Assembly: GCF_900111685.1 (NCBI RefSeq)
Contig: NZ_FOHX01000023.1
Span: forward strand, 62,001 to 126,000
Length of the DNA: 64,000 nt
Direction: 5' to 3'
Origin: Nonomuraea wenchangensis
GTDB taxonomy: Bacteria > Actinomycetota > Actinomycetes > Streptosporangiales > Streptosporangiaceae
Shown here in pieces: positions 7,523 through 15,433 of this stretch. The translations under genes and the position numbers were made by a program. The number at the start of each line of letters is the position of its first letter. Position 1 is the first letter of the stretch. The notes below the pieces were generated by a model. The model searched no databases. It had not been told where the DNA came from and worked only from the letters and a program-made list of their open reading frames with translations.

Positions 7523-8691
7523 ACGTGTTGGCGGTGGCCGACTCCGACTCGTACCTGAAGTGGGCGGCCTGCCTGCTCGACGACCTGCCCGAGGGCTCTT
7601 CGGCGGACCTGGTGGTGGTCCGGACGCCGATCGCGCCCTCGCCCGAGCAGATCGCCGCCGCGGTGAGCGGGCGCGGCCGGCCGGCGCCGCCGGTGCTGTC
7701 GGCGCGGTCGGTGCGCCGGCTGGCCGAGCGCACCCGGCCCGACGTGATCCTCGTGGCCTGCACGGGGCCGGTGGTGGACGTGCTCGTCTCCGGCGTGCTG
7801 GACGGGCTGCGGCCCCGGCCGGTGTTCGTCAGCGGGCTGCCGGGCATCTCGGTGCCGGCGACGGAGAAGGCGTGGATCTACCGCAGCGGCTGCGACCTGT
7901 TCGTGGTGCACAGCGAGCGTGAGGTGGCCGAGTTCGGCGAGATCGCCGGGCGGCTCGGCGGGGGAGGGGCGGTCGGGCTGGCCCGGCTGCCGTTCCTGCG
8001 CGCGGGCACGGCCCCGGCGGGCGGCGACCGGGTGGTCTTCGCCACCCAGGCCAAGGTGCCGCGCGGGCGCGAGCAGCGCGAGCGGATCCTGCACGCCCTG
8101 GCCGAGCTGGCCCGGCGCCGGCCGGACCTGGACGTCGTGGTCAAGCTGCGCGCCCTGGAGGACGAACGGCAGACGCACCGCGAACGCCACCACTACCAGC
8201 GGCTCTGGCGCGAGATGGGCGAGCCGGGGCGGCTGCGCTTCGCCGCCGGGCCGATGCACGAGCAGCTCGCGCAGGCGGCCGGGTTCGTCACCGTCAGTTC
8301 GACGGCGGCGCTGGAGGCGATCGCGCTGGGCGTGCCGTCGCTGGTGCTGACCGACTTCGGCGTCAGCGCCGAGATGATCAACGTGGTGTTCGAGGGCAGC
8401 GGCCTGCTCGGCACGCTCGACGACCTGGCCGCCGGCGGCTTCCGCGCGGCCTCGCCCGCCTGGTGCGCGGCCAACTACTTCCATCCGGCCGAACGGGACG
8501 ACTGGGCCGCGCTGCTGGCCGGGCTGGTGTCCGCGGGGCCGGGCCGGCCGGCGACGTCCCTGCTGGACGGCCCCGAGCACGCGGCGGCGCGGCGGCGGGC
8601 CCGGCTGCGGGTGGAGGTGCACCCGTCGATGCTGCGGGCGGGATACAAGGCGAGGCGGCGCATGCGCCGCTACCTGACCGCGCTCGGCTGA
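7519..8691 (+). CDS. DUF6716-like putative glycosyltransferase of the nonulosonate locus
   Basis: 390 residues. The TTG start overlaps the previous stop and has AGGAG seven bases upstream; a GTG two codons later is possible. The protein opens LNVLAVADSDSYLKWAA, has a Rossmann-like first half (VFVSGLPGISVPATEKAW) and a second half with VVVKLR, HHYQRL and a TVSSTAALEAIALGVPSLVL segment resembling nucleotide-sugar loops of GT-B enzymes. I associate it with the actinobacterial family DUF6716 found beside sialic-acid-like genes. Operon with the upstream GT52-like gene. Convergent with the polysialyltransferase-like gene, 53 bases away. Confidence 0.6.
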   Translation: MNVLAVADSDSYLKWAACLLDDLPEGSSADLVVVRTPIAPSPEQIAAAVSGRGRPAPPVLSARSVRRLAERTRPDVILVACTGPVVDVLVSGVLDGLRPRPVFVSGLPGISVPATEKAWIYRSGCDLFVVHSEREVAEFGEIAGRLGGGGAVGLARLPFLRAGTAPAGGDRVVFATQAKVPRGREQRERILHALAELARRRPDLDVVVKLRALEDERQTHRERHHYQRLWREMGEPGRLRFAAGPMHEQLAQAAGFVTVSSTAALEAIALGVPSLVLTDFGVSAEMINVVFEGSGLLGTLDDLAAGGFRAASPAWCAANYFHPAERDDWAALLAGLVSAGPGRPATSLLDGPEHAAARRRARLRVEVHPSMLRAGYKARRRMRRYLTALG

Positions 8692-8744
8692 GCGTCGGGA
8701 GGCGGGCGGCGCTCGGCCGAGCGGCCGGAGGGGGATCCGGGTGT

Positions 8745-10007
8745 TCAGCCGAGCGGCCGGAGGCGCCGCCGGAGCCGGTCCAGCGTCGACGGCCTGGACG
8801 GCGCCGGCCGGTCCAGGAGGTCCAGCACCTCCAGACGCCGGCGCTTGAAGTAGCGGGCGTCGAAGTCGATCCGCTCAGGCCGCAGCCCGGGATACGCCTC
8901 GGCCTGCATGCAGTAGCCGACCGCGCGCACCAGCCCGGCCAGGTCCACCGGCGGCGGCTCCTCGACGCCGCCGTCCGCCGTCAGCCGGGGCAGCAGCGCG
9001 TCCACGACGGTGAGCGGGACGCGGTTGCTGTTCTCGTACGGGGTCAGGCGCTCCAGCACCAGCTCCGTCCCGTACGAGGCGACCGGCAGCCCGAAGTAGC
9101 GCCGCGCGGTCATCAGCCCGGTCGAGAAGCAGCCCACGACCAGCTCGGGCCGCAGCGCCGCGAAGCACACCTCGGCGGGGACCTTCTCCCCGGCCACCGT
9201 CAGCCGCACCCCGAGCCGCCCGGCCGCGGCGCGCAGGAGCCGGGCGTGCCGCCGGCCGGCCGCCGGGTGCGGCTTGAACAGCACGTGGTCGTGGCCGCGG
9301 GCGGCCAGCGCCGCGAGCATCCCCTCGTGCAGCCCGGCCTCCTCCTCGGCGCTCAGCAACTCCAGCGCCGACAGGTACTGGCCGAGGACGACCGCCACGC
9401 CGGGCGGCACGGCGGGGGCGGCGGACCCGGGCGCCTCGGCCACCTCGGCCACGGCGGCGAGGAAGCTCTCGCCGGGCAGCGTCTCCGCCGGCACGCCGTA
9501 CTCGCTGAGCAGCAGCGGCGTCAGCCCCGGCACCAGGTCCAGGTGGAGCAGGCGGGTGACGCGGCGGTGGATCTCGGAGGGGAGCGGGTCGCGGGTGGGG
9601 CCGTAGCTCATGAGCCCGTCGGCGTAGACGGTGATCGGGCAGTCGCGCACCAGCCCGGCGATCGTCCGGGCGGGCGGCACCGCGATCGACTCCAGCACCA
9701 GCTCCTCGACGTCGTCCAGGCCCCAGTGGGAGCGGATCAGGCGCTCCGTCATCGGCACCTCGATCACCCGCGCCCGCCAGTCGGACGGATGCAGCGGCGC
9801 GATCAGCTCGTTCCACGAGCGCACCTCGTCGAAGCGCCGGCGCAGCGCCGCGAAACCGGGCGTCTCCTCCAGCGGCGTCGCCACCTCGGGGACGGCCGCG
9901 TTGTTCGACACGACGAGCAGCCGCCGCCCGTCGCCGAAGCGGCCGTCGTCGATCGCGGCGGCCAGCGTCATGGCGCCGAACAGGGTCGAGGCGTAGAAGA
10001 CCTTCAT
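8745..10007 (-). CDS. Polysialyltransferase-family glycosyltransferase
   Basis: 420 residues starting MKVFYASTLFGAMTLAAAI. Features match the bacterial alpha-2,8-polysialyltransferase family (Pfam A-2_8-polyST): a D/E-G-type motif in VYADGLMSYG, an HP motif in VLFKPHPAAGRR, and a Ser/Thr motif in GCFSTGLMTARR. These hold the CMP-donor catalytic base, acid and phosphate contacts in characterised enzymes. The ATG overlaps the stop of the GT2 gene (ATGA), so it is the third gene of the operon led by the NeuA/NeuB fusion. No membrane segment is seen. Expected to add nonulosonic acid residues to a surface glycan. Confidence 0.75.
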   Translation of the reverse strand: MKVFYASTLFGAMTLAAAIDDGRFGDGRRLLVVSNNAAVPEVATPLEETPGFAALRRRFDEVRSWNELIAPLHPSDWRARVIEVPMTERLIRSHWGLDDVEELVLESIAVPPARTIAGLVRDCPITVYADGLMSYGPTRDPLPSEIHRRVTRLLHLDLVPGLTPLLLSEYGVPAETLPGESFLAAVAEVAEAPGSAAPAVPPGVAVVLGQYLSALELLSAEEEAGLHEGMLAALAARGHDHVLFKPHPAAGRRHARLLRAAAGRLGVRLTVAGEKVPAEVCFAALRPELVVGCFSTGLMTARRYFGLPVASYGTELVLERLTPYENSNRVPLTVVDALLPRLTADGGVEEPPPVDLAGLVRAVGYCMQAEAYPGLRPERIDFDARYFKRRRLEVLDLLDRPAPSRPSTLDRLRRRLRPLG

Positions 10008-10975
10008 GGGGCGCTCCGGATCCTGGCGTACGGGTCGGGGGGCAGGCCGGGCAGCAGGGCGCGCAGCAGCGCCGCCCGCTCGGCGGGCATCCGCGTCACG
10101 GCCTCGGCCACCAGTTCGCCCGGCAGCGAGGAGGCCATCAGCGCGCCCCGCTCCTCGAAGCGGGCGCGCAGCGGCGGCGCGAACCGCTCGCCGAGCTCCA
10201 GGTGGTGGGCGAGCAGGGCGCAGAAGGTCCGTACGGCCTTCGGCAGGAACTCCGGCTCCAGGTCCTTGAGCACCAGCTCGAAGGCGTCGAAGAAGTGCAG
10301 TTGCCGCTCGTCGCCGATCTGGGTGAGCGAGCCGGCGACCTGGCGGCGGTAGAACACCCCGGCCATCGACACCACGGCGAACGAGGCCGCCTCCCGGTGC
10401 AGCCGCCAGATCCACGGCCGGTCCTCGGCCGTGTGCAGCGAGCCAGGGAAGCGCAGCAGGTCGCCCAGCGAGCGCCGGTAGATCCCGGCCCAGGCGTAGG
10501 GGTAGTCCACCATCGTGCGCGCGTCCGCGGGCAGGATCGCCTCGCGGGGGTCGTGCACCGCGCCCCTCCGCGCCATGGGGGCGCGGTGCACGACCCGTTT
10601 GCGGCCCTCGACCTGGACGTGGTCGACGCGTAAGAAGTCGCAGCCGAGCCCGTCGGCGGCCTCGACCAGCCGGGGCAGGTAGCCGGGGGCGAGCCAGTCG
10701 TCGCCGTCCAGGTACGTCACGTACCGGCCGGAGGCGGCGGCGAGGCCCGCGTTGCGCGCGTCGGCCAGCCCGGCCGGGACGTCGTGGCGGATGACGGCCA
10801 GGCCGGGCAGCTCGGCGCGGAAGTCGTCGACGATGTCCGCGGTGGCGTCCACGGAGCCGTCGTCGACGACGATGAACTCGAAGTCGTGCCGGGCGTTGCG
10901 GCCCAGCGCGGTGAGCGCGTCGGAGATGTAGCGCTCACCGTCGCGGATCGGCACGACGACCGAGAGAGTGATCAA
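10004..10975 (-). CDS. Family 2 glycosyltransferase
   Basis: 323 residues with the GT-A fold at the N-terminus: SVVVPIRDGERYI, FIVVDDGSVDAT with the nucleotide-binding Asp pair, and YLDGDDWLAPGYLP with the metal-binding DxD. The C-terminal ~120 residues are helical, without obvious membrane spans. It starts 35 bases after the trifunctional sugar-synthesis gene and overlaps the polysialyltransferase-like gene, so it probably builds the acceptor or adds another sugar of the same glycan. One leucine codon (10631-10633) is the rare TTA, in GCDFLRVDH. Confidence 0.83.
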   Translation of the reverse strand: MITLSVVVPIRDGERYISDALTALGRNARHDFEFIVVDDGSVDATADIVDDFRAELPGLAVIRHDVPAGLADARNAGLAAASGRYVTYLDGDDWLAPGYLPRLVEAADGLGCDFLRVDHVQVEGRKRVVHRAPMARRGAVHDPREAILPADARTMVDYPYAWAGIYRRSLGDLLRFPGSLHTAEDRPWIWRLHREAASFAVVSMAGVFYRRQVAGSLTQIGDERQLHFFDAFELVLKDLEPEFLPKAVRTFCALLAHHLELGERFAPPLRARFEERGALMASSLPGELVAEAVTRMPAERAALLRALLPGLPPDPYARIRSAP

Positions 10976-11009
10976 CGGGGGGGTCTCTCCAGGGACGAGG
11001 GTCAGGGGG

Positions 11010-13055
11010 TCAGGCGGTGACCCGGCGCAGGCGGGCCTTGGGGGCCTCCTCGCCGGGGAAGACGCGCTTGACGCCGTCGCCCATGGCCTGCTCGATGATC
11101 CGGATGTCGCGTACGAGGTGCTCCAGCCCGGCGGGCTCCAGCGAGGCCGCGTGGTCGGAGCCCCACATGGTGCGGTCGAGCGTGATGTGCCGCTCCACGC
11201 ACACCGCGCCGAGCGTCACGGCCGCCAGCGAGATCTGCAGCCCGCGCTCGTGGCCGGAGTAGCCGACCGGCACGCCGTAGCGCTCCTTCAGCGTGGTGAT
11301 CGTGCGCAGGTTCGCCTCCTCAGGCGGCAGCGGGTACGTCGAGGTCGCGTGCATCATGATCAGGCGTTCGGTGCCGAGGATCTCCACCGCCGCGTCGATC
11401 TCCGACAGCGTGGACATGCCGGTGGACAGGATGACCGGCTTGCCGGTGGCGGCGAGGGCGCGCAGGAGCTGGTGGTCGGCCACGCCGGCCGAGGCCACCT
11501 TGTGCACCAGGACGTCCATCTCCTCCAGGAACTCGACGGAGGGCACGTCCCACGGCGAGGCGAACCAGTGCAGGCCGCGCTCGGCGCAGTGCTCGGCGAT
11601 GGCGGCGTACTCGTCGCGGCCGAACTCGGTGCGCTCCTTGTACTCCAGGTACGTCATCTCGCCCCACGGCGTCTGCCGGATCTGCCCCTTCTGCTCCTCG
11701 GGCACGCAGATCGCGGGGGTGCGCTTCTGGAACTTGACCGCCTGGCAGCCGGCGTCGGCGGCCACGTCGATGAGCCGGCGGGCGATGTCGAGGTCGCCGT
11801 TGTGGTTGATGCCGATCTCGCCGATGACGTAGACGGGCTCGCCGTCGCCCACCAGCGTGTCGCCGATCGCGACGGGGCCGAAGCGGGGGCGGGCCCGGAC
11901 CGCGGCGGCAGGCTGGGCCGGGGGCTCGGGCCGGGCGGCCACCACGCGGTCGCACAGCTCGCGCACCGCGCCCGAGCCGCCGTTACGGGTGAGCACGACG
12001 CGGGCGGCGGCGCGCACCCGCGGATGGGCGTCGGGGGTGGCGACCGGCCAGCCGACCTCGGCCATCGGGCCCAGGTCGTTGACGTCGTTGCCGACGTAGG
12101 CCACCCGGGCGGGGTCCAGGCCCTCGATGTGCAGCCAGTCGCGCAGCACGGTGCGCTTGTCGGCCAGGCCCTGCAGCACGGGCACGCCGAGCTTGCGGGC
12201 GCGGGCGGCGACCACCGGGTTGTGCTCGGTGGACATGATCAGCACCTTGACGCCGGAGCGGCGCAGCAGCGACACGCCCATCCCGTCGGAGCGGCTGACC
12301 AGCACCATCTCGCGGCCGTCGGAGTCGACGTAGGCGCGGTCGTCGGTGTGCACGCCGTCGAAGTCGGTGATGACGGCGTCCACGTCGATCGGCTCCGGCC
12401 GGTCGATGAACGGCGCCAGCGCCCGGACCAGCTCCAGGTCGCCCGGCTCGTCCACCTCGATGGCGTGCTGCGCGGGGACCGGCTGGACCGCGGTGCGGCC
12501 GAAGAAGCGGTGGCCGTGCTCGCGGAAGCCGGAGGCGCGCATGACGTAGAACGCGCCGTTCTCGCGGAACTGGGGCTCGCGGTCCTGCCGGCGCGGCCGG
12601 ACGGCGGGGTCGTGGTTGACGCCCGCGCCCGCGGCGGTCCAGAGGAACTCGTGCGTCGGCAGGCCGGAGACCACCGAGTCGGCCTCGCCGTCGAGGACCT
12701 TCCGCACGGCGGCCGACAGGTCCTCCGGGTCGATGAACGCGCTCGTGCACTGGACGAGCACGACGACCTCGGGGTCCGCGCCGAGCGCGTCGAGCGCGTG
12801 CAGCACGGCCGACTCGCTGGAGGCGGTCGCGCCGCTGAGCTCGGCGGGCCGCTCCACGATCAGCGCGCCCGCCTCACGGGCGGTCGCGGCGATGCCGTCG
12901 TGGTCGGTGCTGACCACGACCTGGTCCACGAGCTCGGCGGCCAGGCAGGCCCGGACGGCCCGGGTCACCAGCGGCACGCCCCCGACCAGGGCGAGGTTCT
13001 TCAGGGGGACGCCCGCCGAACCTCCGCGGGCGGGAACTACGGCCAAGACTCGCAA
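11010..13055 (-). CDS. Trifunctional CMP-nonulosonate synthetase / KdsC-like phosphatase / NeuB synthase
   Basis: 681 residues carrying three enzymes of nonulosonic acid synthesis. Residues 1-220: cytidylyltransferase (NeuA) with VVPARGGSAGVPLKN. Residues 224-375: HAD phosphatase like KdsC or the NeuA C-terminal domain, with Asp231 and Asp233 (TDFDGV), Lys300 and GNDVND at 322-327. Residues 390-681: NeuB-type synthase with GEIGINHNGD, KFQKR, GYSGHE (His602) and ERHITLDR (His623, second metal ligand). The chain stops right after the TIM barrel; the SAF/antifreeze-like domain of usual NeuB is absent. It leads an operon with two glycosyltransferases. Product could be a sialic, legionaminic or related acid. 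Confidence 0.88.
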   Translation of the reverse strand: MRVLAVVPARGGSAGVPLKNLALVGGVPLVTRAVRACLAAELVDQVVVSTDHDGIAATAREAGALIVERPAELSGATASSESAVLHALDALGADPEVVVLVQCTSAFIDPEDLSAAVRKVLDGEADSVVSGLPTHEFLWTAAGAGVNHDPAVRPRRQDREPQFRENGAFYVMRASGFREHGHRFFGRTAVQPVPAQHAIEVDEPGDLELVRALAPFIDRPEPIDVDAVITDFDGVHTDDRAYVDSDGREMVLVSRSDGMGVSLLRRSGVKVLIMSTEHNPVVAARARKLGVPVLQGLADKRTVLRDWLHIEGLDPARVAYVGNDVNDLGPMAEVGWPVATPDAHPRVRAAARVVLTRNGGSGAVRELCDRVVAARPEPPAQPAAAVRARPRFGPVAIGDTLVGDGEPVYVIGEIGINHNGDLDIARRLIDVAADAGCQAVKFQKRTPAICVPEEQKGQIRQTPWGEMTYLEYKERTEFGRDEYAAIAEHCAERGLHWFASPWDVPSVEFLEEMDVLVHKVASAGVADHQLLRALAATGKPVILSTGMSTLSEIDAAVEILGTERLIMMHATSTYPLPPEEANLRTITTLKERYGVPVGYSGHERGLQISLAAVTLGAVCVERHITLDRTMWGSDHAASLEPAGLEHLVRDIRIIEQAMGDGVKRVFPGEEAPKARLRRVTA

Positions 13056-13069
13056 CGGTTTCTCCTCAA

Positions 13070-13093
13070 AGCTTCTGATGGCAACCAGAAGCT
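13070..13093. promoter_or_regulatory. Inverted repeat between response regulator and nonulosonate operon
   Basis: AGCTTCTG (13070-13077) and CAGAAGCT (13086-13093) form a perfect 8-bp dyad with an 8-nt spacer, 15 bases upstream of the trifunctional gene. A second GC stem, CCGGG/CCCGG, lies at about 13102-13117. Together they may end the upstream transcript or form an operator/leader structure. The two possibilities cannot be separated by inspection. Confidence 0.4.
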
Positions 13094-13127
13094 AGAGGTC
13101 CGGGTTGAACGCCCGGCGTCACGGTCA

Positions 13128-13805
13128 TTAACGCTCCATGGGGATCCGGTAGAGCAACTCTGGCCGCCCCACTCCGCCGTACTGCGGCATGCGGACCGCC
13201 GTACCCAGCTCCACCAGGTGTTCCAGGTAGCGGCGGGCGGTCACGCGGGACACGCCGCTGGCGTCGGCGACCGCCTGCGCGGCCAGGCCGTCCGGCCGCT
13301 CGCGCAGCTCGGCCGCGACCGCGTCCAGGGTGTCCCTGGACAGCCCCTTGGGGAGGCCGGAGCTGCCGCGCAGGGTGCCGAGCACGCGGTCCACGTCGCC
13401 CTGGCCGGCCGCGACCCCGGCCTCGTCCTTGAACCGGGCGTAGCGGGTGAGCTTCTCCAGCAGCGTGGCGTACGTGAACGGCTTGAGCAGGTACTGCGAG
13501 ACGCCCAGCGACACCGCCGAGCGCACCATCGCGAGGTCGCGGGCCGAGGTGACGGCGATGACGTCGCACATCAGGCCGCCCGCCCGGATGGCCCGCACCA
13601 CCTCCAGCCCGTGCAGGTCGGGCAGGTACAGGTCGAGCAGGACGAGGTCCACCGGGCGGCGGCGCAGGAAGCGCAGCGCCTCGCCGCCGGAGCGGGCCAC
13701 CCCGGCCACCGTGAAGCCGGGCACCCGCTCGACGTAGACGCGGTTGGCCTCGGCGGTGATCTCCTCGTCCTCGACGACCAGGACGGAGATCGCGGCGCGG
13801 GTCAT
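13128..13805 (-). CDS. DctR/CitB-type response regulator
   Basis: 225 residues. The receiver domain (1-125) has acidic pocket VVEDEE, phosphoacceptor Asp58 (LVLLDLYLPD), Thr/Ser in VTSARD and Lys in LLKPFTY. The C-terminal part holds a helix-turn-helix, AQAVADASGVSRVTARRYLEHL, as in CitB/DcuR/MalR regulators of organic acid transport. Its start overlaps the sensor kinase stop (ATGA-type), and the pair is divergent from dctA, which it should activate on sensing C4-dicarboxylates or related acids. Confidence 0.88.
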   Translation of the reverse strand: MTRAAISVLVVEDEEITAEANRVYVERVPGFTVAGVARSGGEALRFLRRRPVDLVLLDLYLPDLHGLEVVRAIRAGGLMCDVIAVTSARDLAMVRSAVSLGVSQYLLKPFTYATLLEKLTRYARFKDEAGVAAGQGDVDRVLGTLRGSSGLPKGLSRDTLDAVAAELRERPDGLAAQAVADASGVSRVTARRYLEHLVELGTAVRMPQYGGVGRPELLYRIPMER

Positions 13806-15307
13806 CGGACCCGCTCCGGGATCGGCAGCCGGACGGTGAACGCGGACCCGCGCACCTCGATCTCCCCGCCGAGCCGCCGCACCGCCTGCCCGACCAGGGC
13901 CAGGCCGAGGCCGCGGCCGTCGCCCTTGGTGGTCCAGCCCCTGGCGAAGGCGGCCGGGCCGGTGAGCCCGGGGCCGTCGTCGGAGACCTGGATGACGGCC
14001 CGGCCGCCGTCGGAGCTGAGCCGCACCTCGACGCGGCTGCCAGCGTCGATGGCGTTGTCGATGAGGTTGCCGGCGATGGTGACCAGCGCGCGCGGGTCCA
14101 GGCCCCAGTCGTCCAGCGGCTCGTCCTCACCGCACTCGTTCGTGATCACCAGCTCGACGCCGCGCTCGGCGGCCTCGGCGCTCTTGCCGAGCAGCAGCGC
14201 CGCGAGCACCGGCTCGCGGACCGCGCCCATGACGCGGTCGGTCAGCTCCTGCGCCGCGCGCAGCTCGGCGGTGCCGAGCGCGACGGCCTCCTCGGTACGG
14301 CCCAGCTCGACCAGCGTGATCACGGTGTGCAGCCGGTTGGCGGCCTCGTGCGCGGCCGAGCGCAGCGACTCGGCGAAGCCGCGCTCGGCGTCGAGCTGGC
14401 CGGTCAGCGCCTGCAGCTCGGTCGTGTCGCGTACGGTCACCACCCGGCCGAGCCGGCTCGCGGCGCTGTTGACCGCGAGGACGCGCTCGCCGACCAGGTG
14501 GACCCGCTCCTCGCCGGCGGCCGTCAGCTCGGCCAGGCCCAGCTCGTCCACGTGCCGGCCCTCGGCGCCGGCGGGCAGGCCGAGCAGCAGTCGGGCGGCG
14601 TCGTTGCACAGCGTGAGCCTGCCGTCGCCGCCGACCAGCAGCAGGCCCTCGCGGACGGCGTGCAGGACCGCGTCGTGGTGCTCGTGGATGCGGCCCAGCT
14701 CCACAGGGCCGAGTCCGTGCGTCTGGCGGCGCAGCCGGGCGGTCACCAGCCAGGTGCCTGCCACGCCCAGCCCGAGCGCGAGCGCCACGATGAAGCCGCC
14801 CCAGCCGAACTGGCCGCGCAGCATGGCGCTGATCCTGTCCACCGTGATCCCGGCGCTGACCAGGGCCACCACCCGGCCGCCCGACAGGACGGGGGTGACG
14901 GCCCGCTCGGAGGGGCCGAGCGTGCCGGTGTAGGTCTCGGTGAACGTCTCACCGCGCAGCGCCGGGCCGGTGTTGCCGAGGAAGCGCCTGCCGATCTCGG
15001 AGCGGTGGGGATGGCTGAGGCGGGTGCCGTCCGGCCGCATGATGGTGATGAAGTCGACGCCCGTGCTCAGCCGCACCCGCTCGGCGAACGGCTGCAGCCG
15101 CGCGCTCGGATCGGGGTCGTCCAGGGCGTCGGCGACCTCGGGGGCGGCGGCCACGCTGACCGCCACGGCCGTGGCCCGGTGCCCGGCGTCGTCGGTGAGC
15201 AGCCGGTGCGCCTGCACCAGGGCGAGCACGGCGCAGCCCGTCGCGGTGACCGCGACGACGAGCAGTTGCAGGACCAGCATCTGGCCGGCGAGGCTCCAGC
15301 GACGCAT
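13802..15307 (-). CDS. DcuS/CitA-type sensor histidine kinase
   Basis: 501 residues. TM1 at about 8-32, then an extracytoplasmic PASp-like domain with DFITIMRPDGTRLSHPHRSEIGRRF and VVALVSAGI (the DcuS/CitA citrate/fumarate sensing pattern), TM2 at about 170-190, a cytoplasmic PAS domain, and a kinase core with the H-box SAAHEAANRLHTVITLVELG, N-box NLIDNAIDAG and G-boxes DDGPGL and GRGLGLAL. Binds external di/tricarboxylates and phosphorylates the downstream regulator. The partner genes and divergent dctA support that. Confidence 0.88.
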   Translation of the reverse strand: MRRWSLAGQMLVLQLLVVAVTATGCAVLALVQAHRLLTDDAGHRATAVAVSVAAAPEVADALDDPDPSARLQPFAERVRLSTGVDFITIMRPDGTRLSHPHRSEIGRRFLGNTGPALRGETFTETYTGTLGPSERAVTPVLSGGRVVALVSAGITVDRISAMLRGQFGWGGFIVALALGLGVAGTWLVTARLRRQTHGLGPVELGRIHEHHDAVLHAVREGLLLVGGDGRLTLCNDAARLLLGLPAGAEGRHVDELGLAELTAAGEERVHLVGERVLAVNSAASRLGRVVTVRDTTELQALTGQLDAERGFAESLRSAAHEAANRLHTVITLVELGRTEEAVALGTAELRAAQELTDRVMGAVREPVLAALLLGKSAEAAERGVELVITNECGEDEPLDDWGLDPRALVTIAGNLIDNAIDAGSRVEVRLSSDGGRAVIQVSDDGPGLTGPAAFARGWTTKGDGRGLGLALVGQAVRRLGGEIEVRGSAFTVRLPIPERVR

Positions 15308-15358
15308 GGTGAAAACACCTTTTTCCGGCTTTTAGTCGTGAACGTAACTTACTTAATG

Positions 15359-15372
15359 GTGACCTGGGTCAC
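15359..15372. promoter_or_regulatory. Crp-type operator candidate upstream of dctA
   Basis: GTGACCTGGGTCAC is a perfect dyad that matches the core GTGA-N6-TCAC of Crp/GlxR-family sites. It lies in the dctS/dctA divergent gap, about 60 bases before the dctA ATG. A cAMP- or Crp-like input on dicarboxylate uptake is plausible. Confidence 0.5.
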
Positions 15373-15433
15373 GTAGGCCGCGCATAGTCGCACCACTGGA
15401 ACGTCCGTCCGCAGTGGCTGGAGACAACCCCCC

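Noticed and set aside
8716..8763. 16-bp direct repeat GCCGAGCGGCCGGAGG (8716-8731 and 8748-8763) considered as an attachment site or insertion footprint
   Set aside because: It lies between convergent gene ends, one copy inside the coding end, with no mobile gene nearby; chance in GC-rich DNA or duplicated 3' end is more likely.
8463..10352. Plus-strand open frame opposite the polysialyltransferase-like gene
   Set aside because: Low-complexity Arg/Gly/Gln-rich translation, antisense to a gene with clear HP and Ser/Thr motifs.
10968..14933. A 1321-codon plus-strand open frame
   Set aside because: Spans the reverse of the NeuA/NeuB fusion, response regulator and sensor kinase; a product of high GC at third positions rather than a giant gene.
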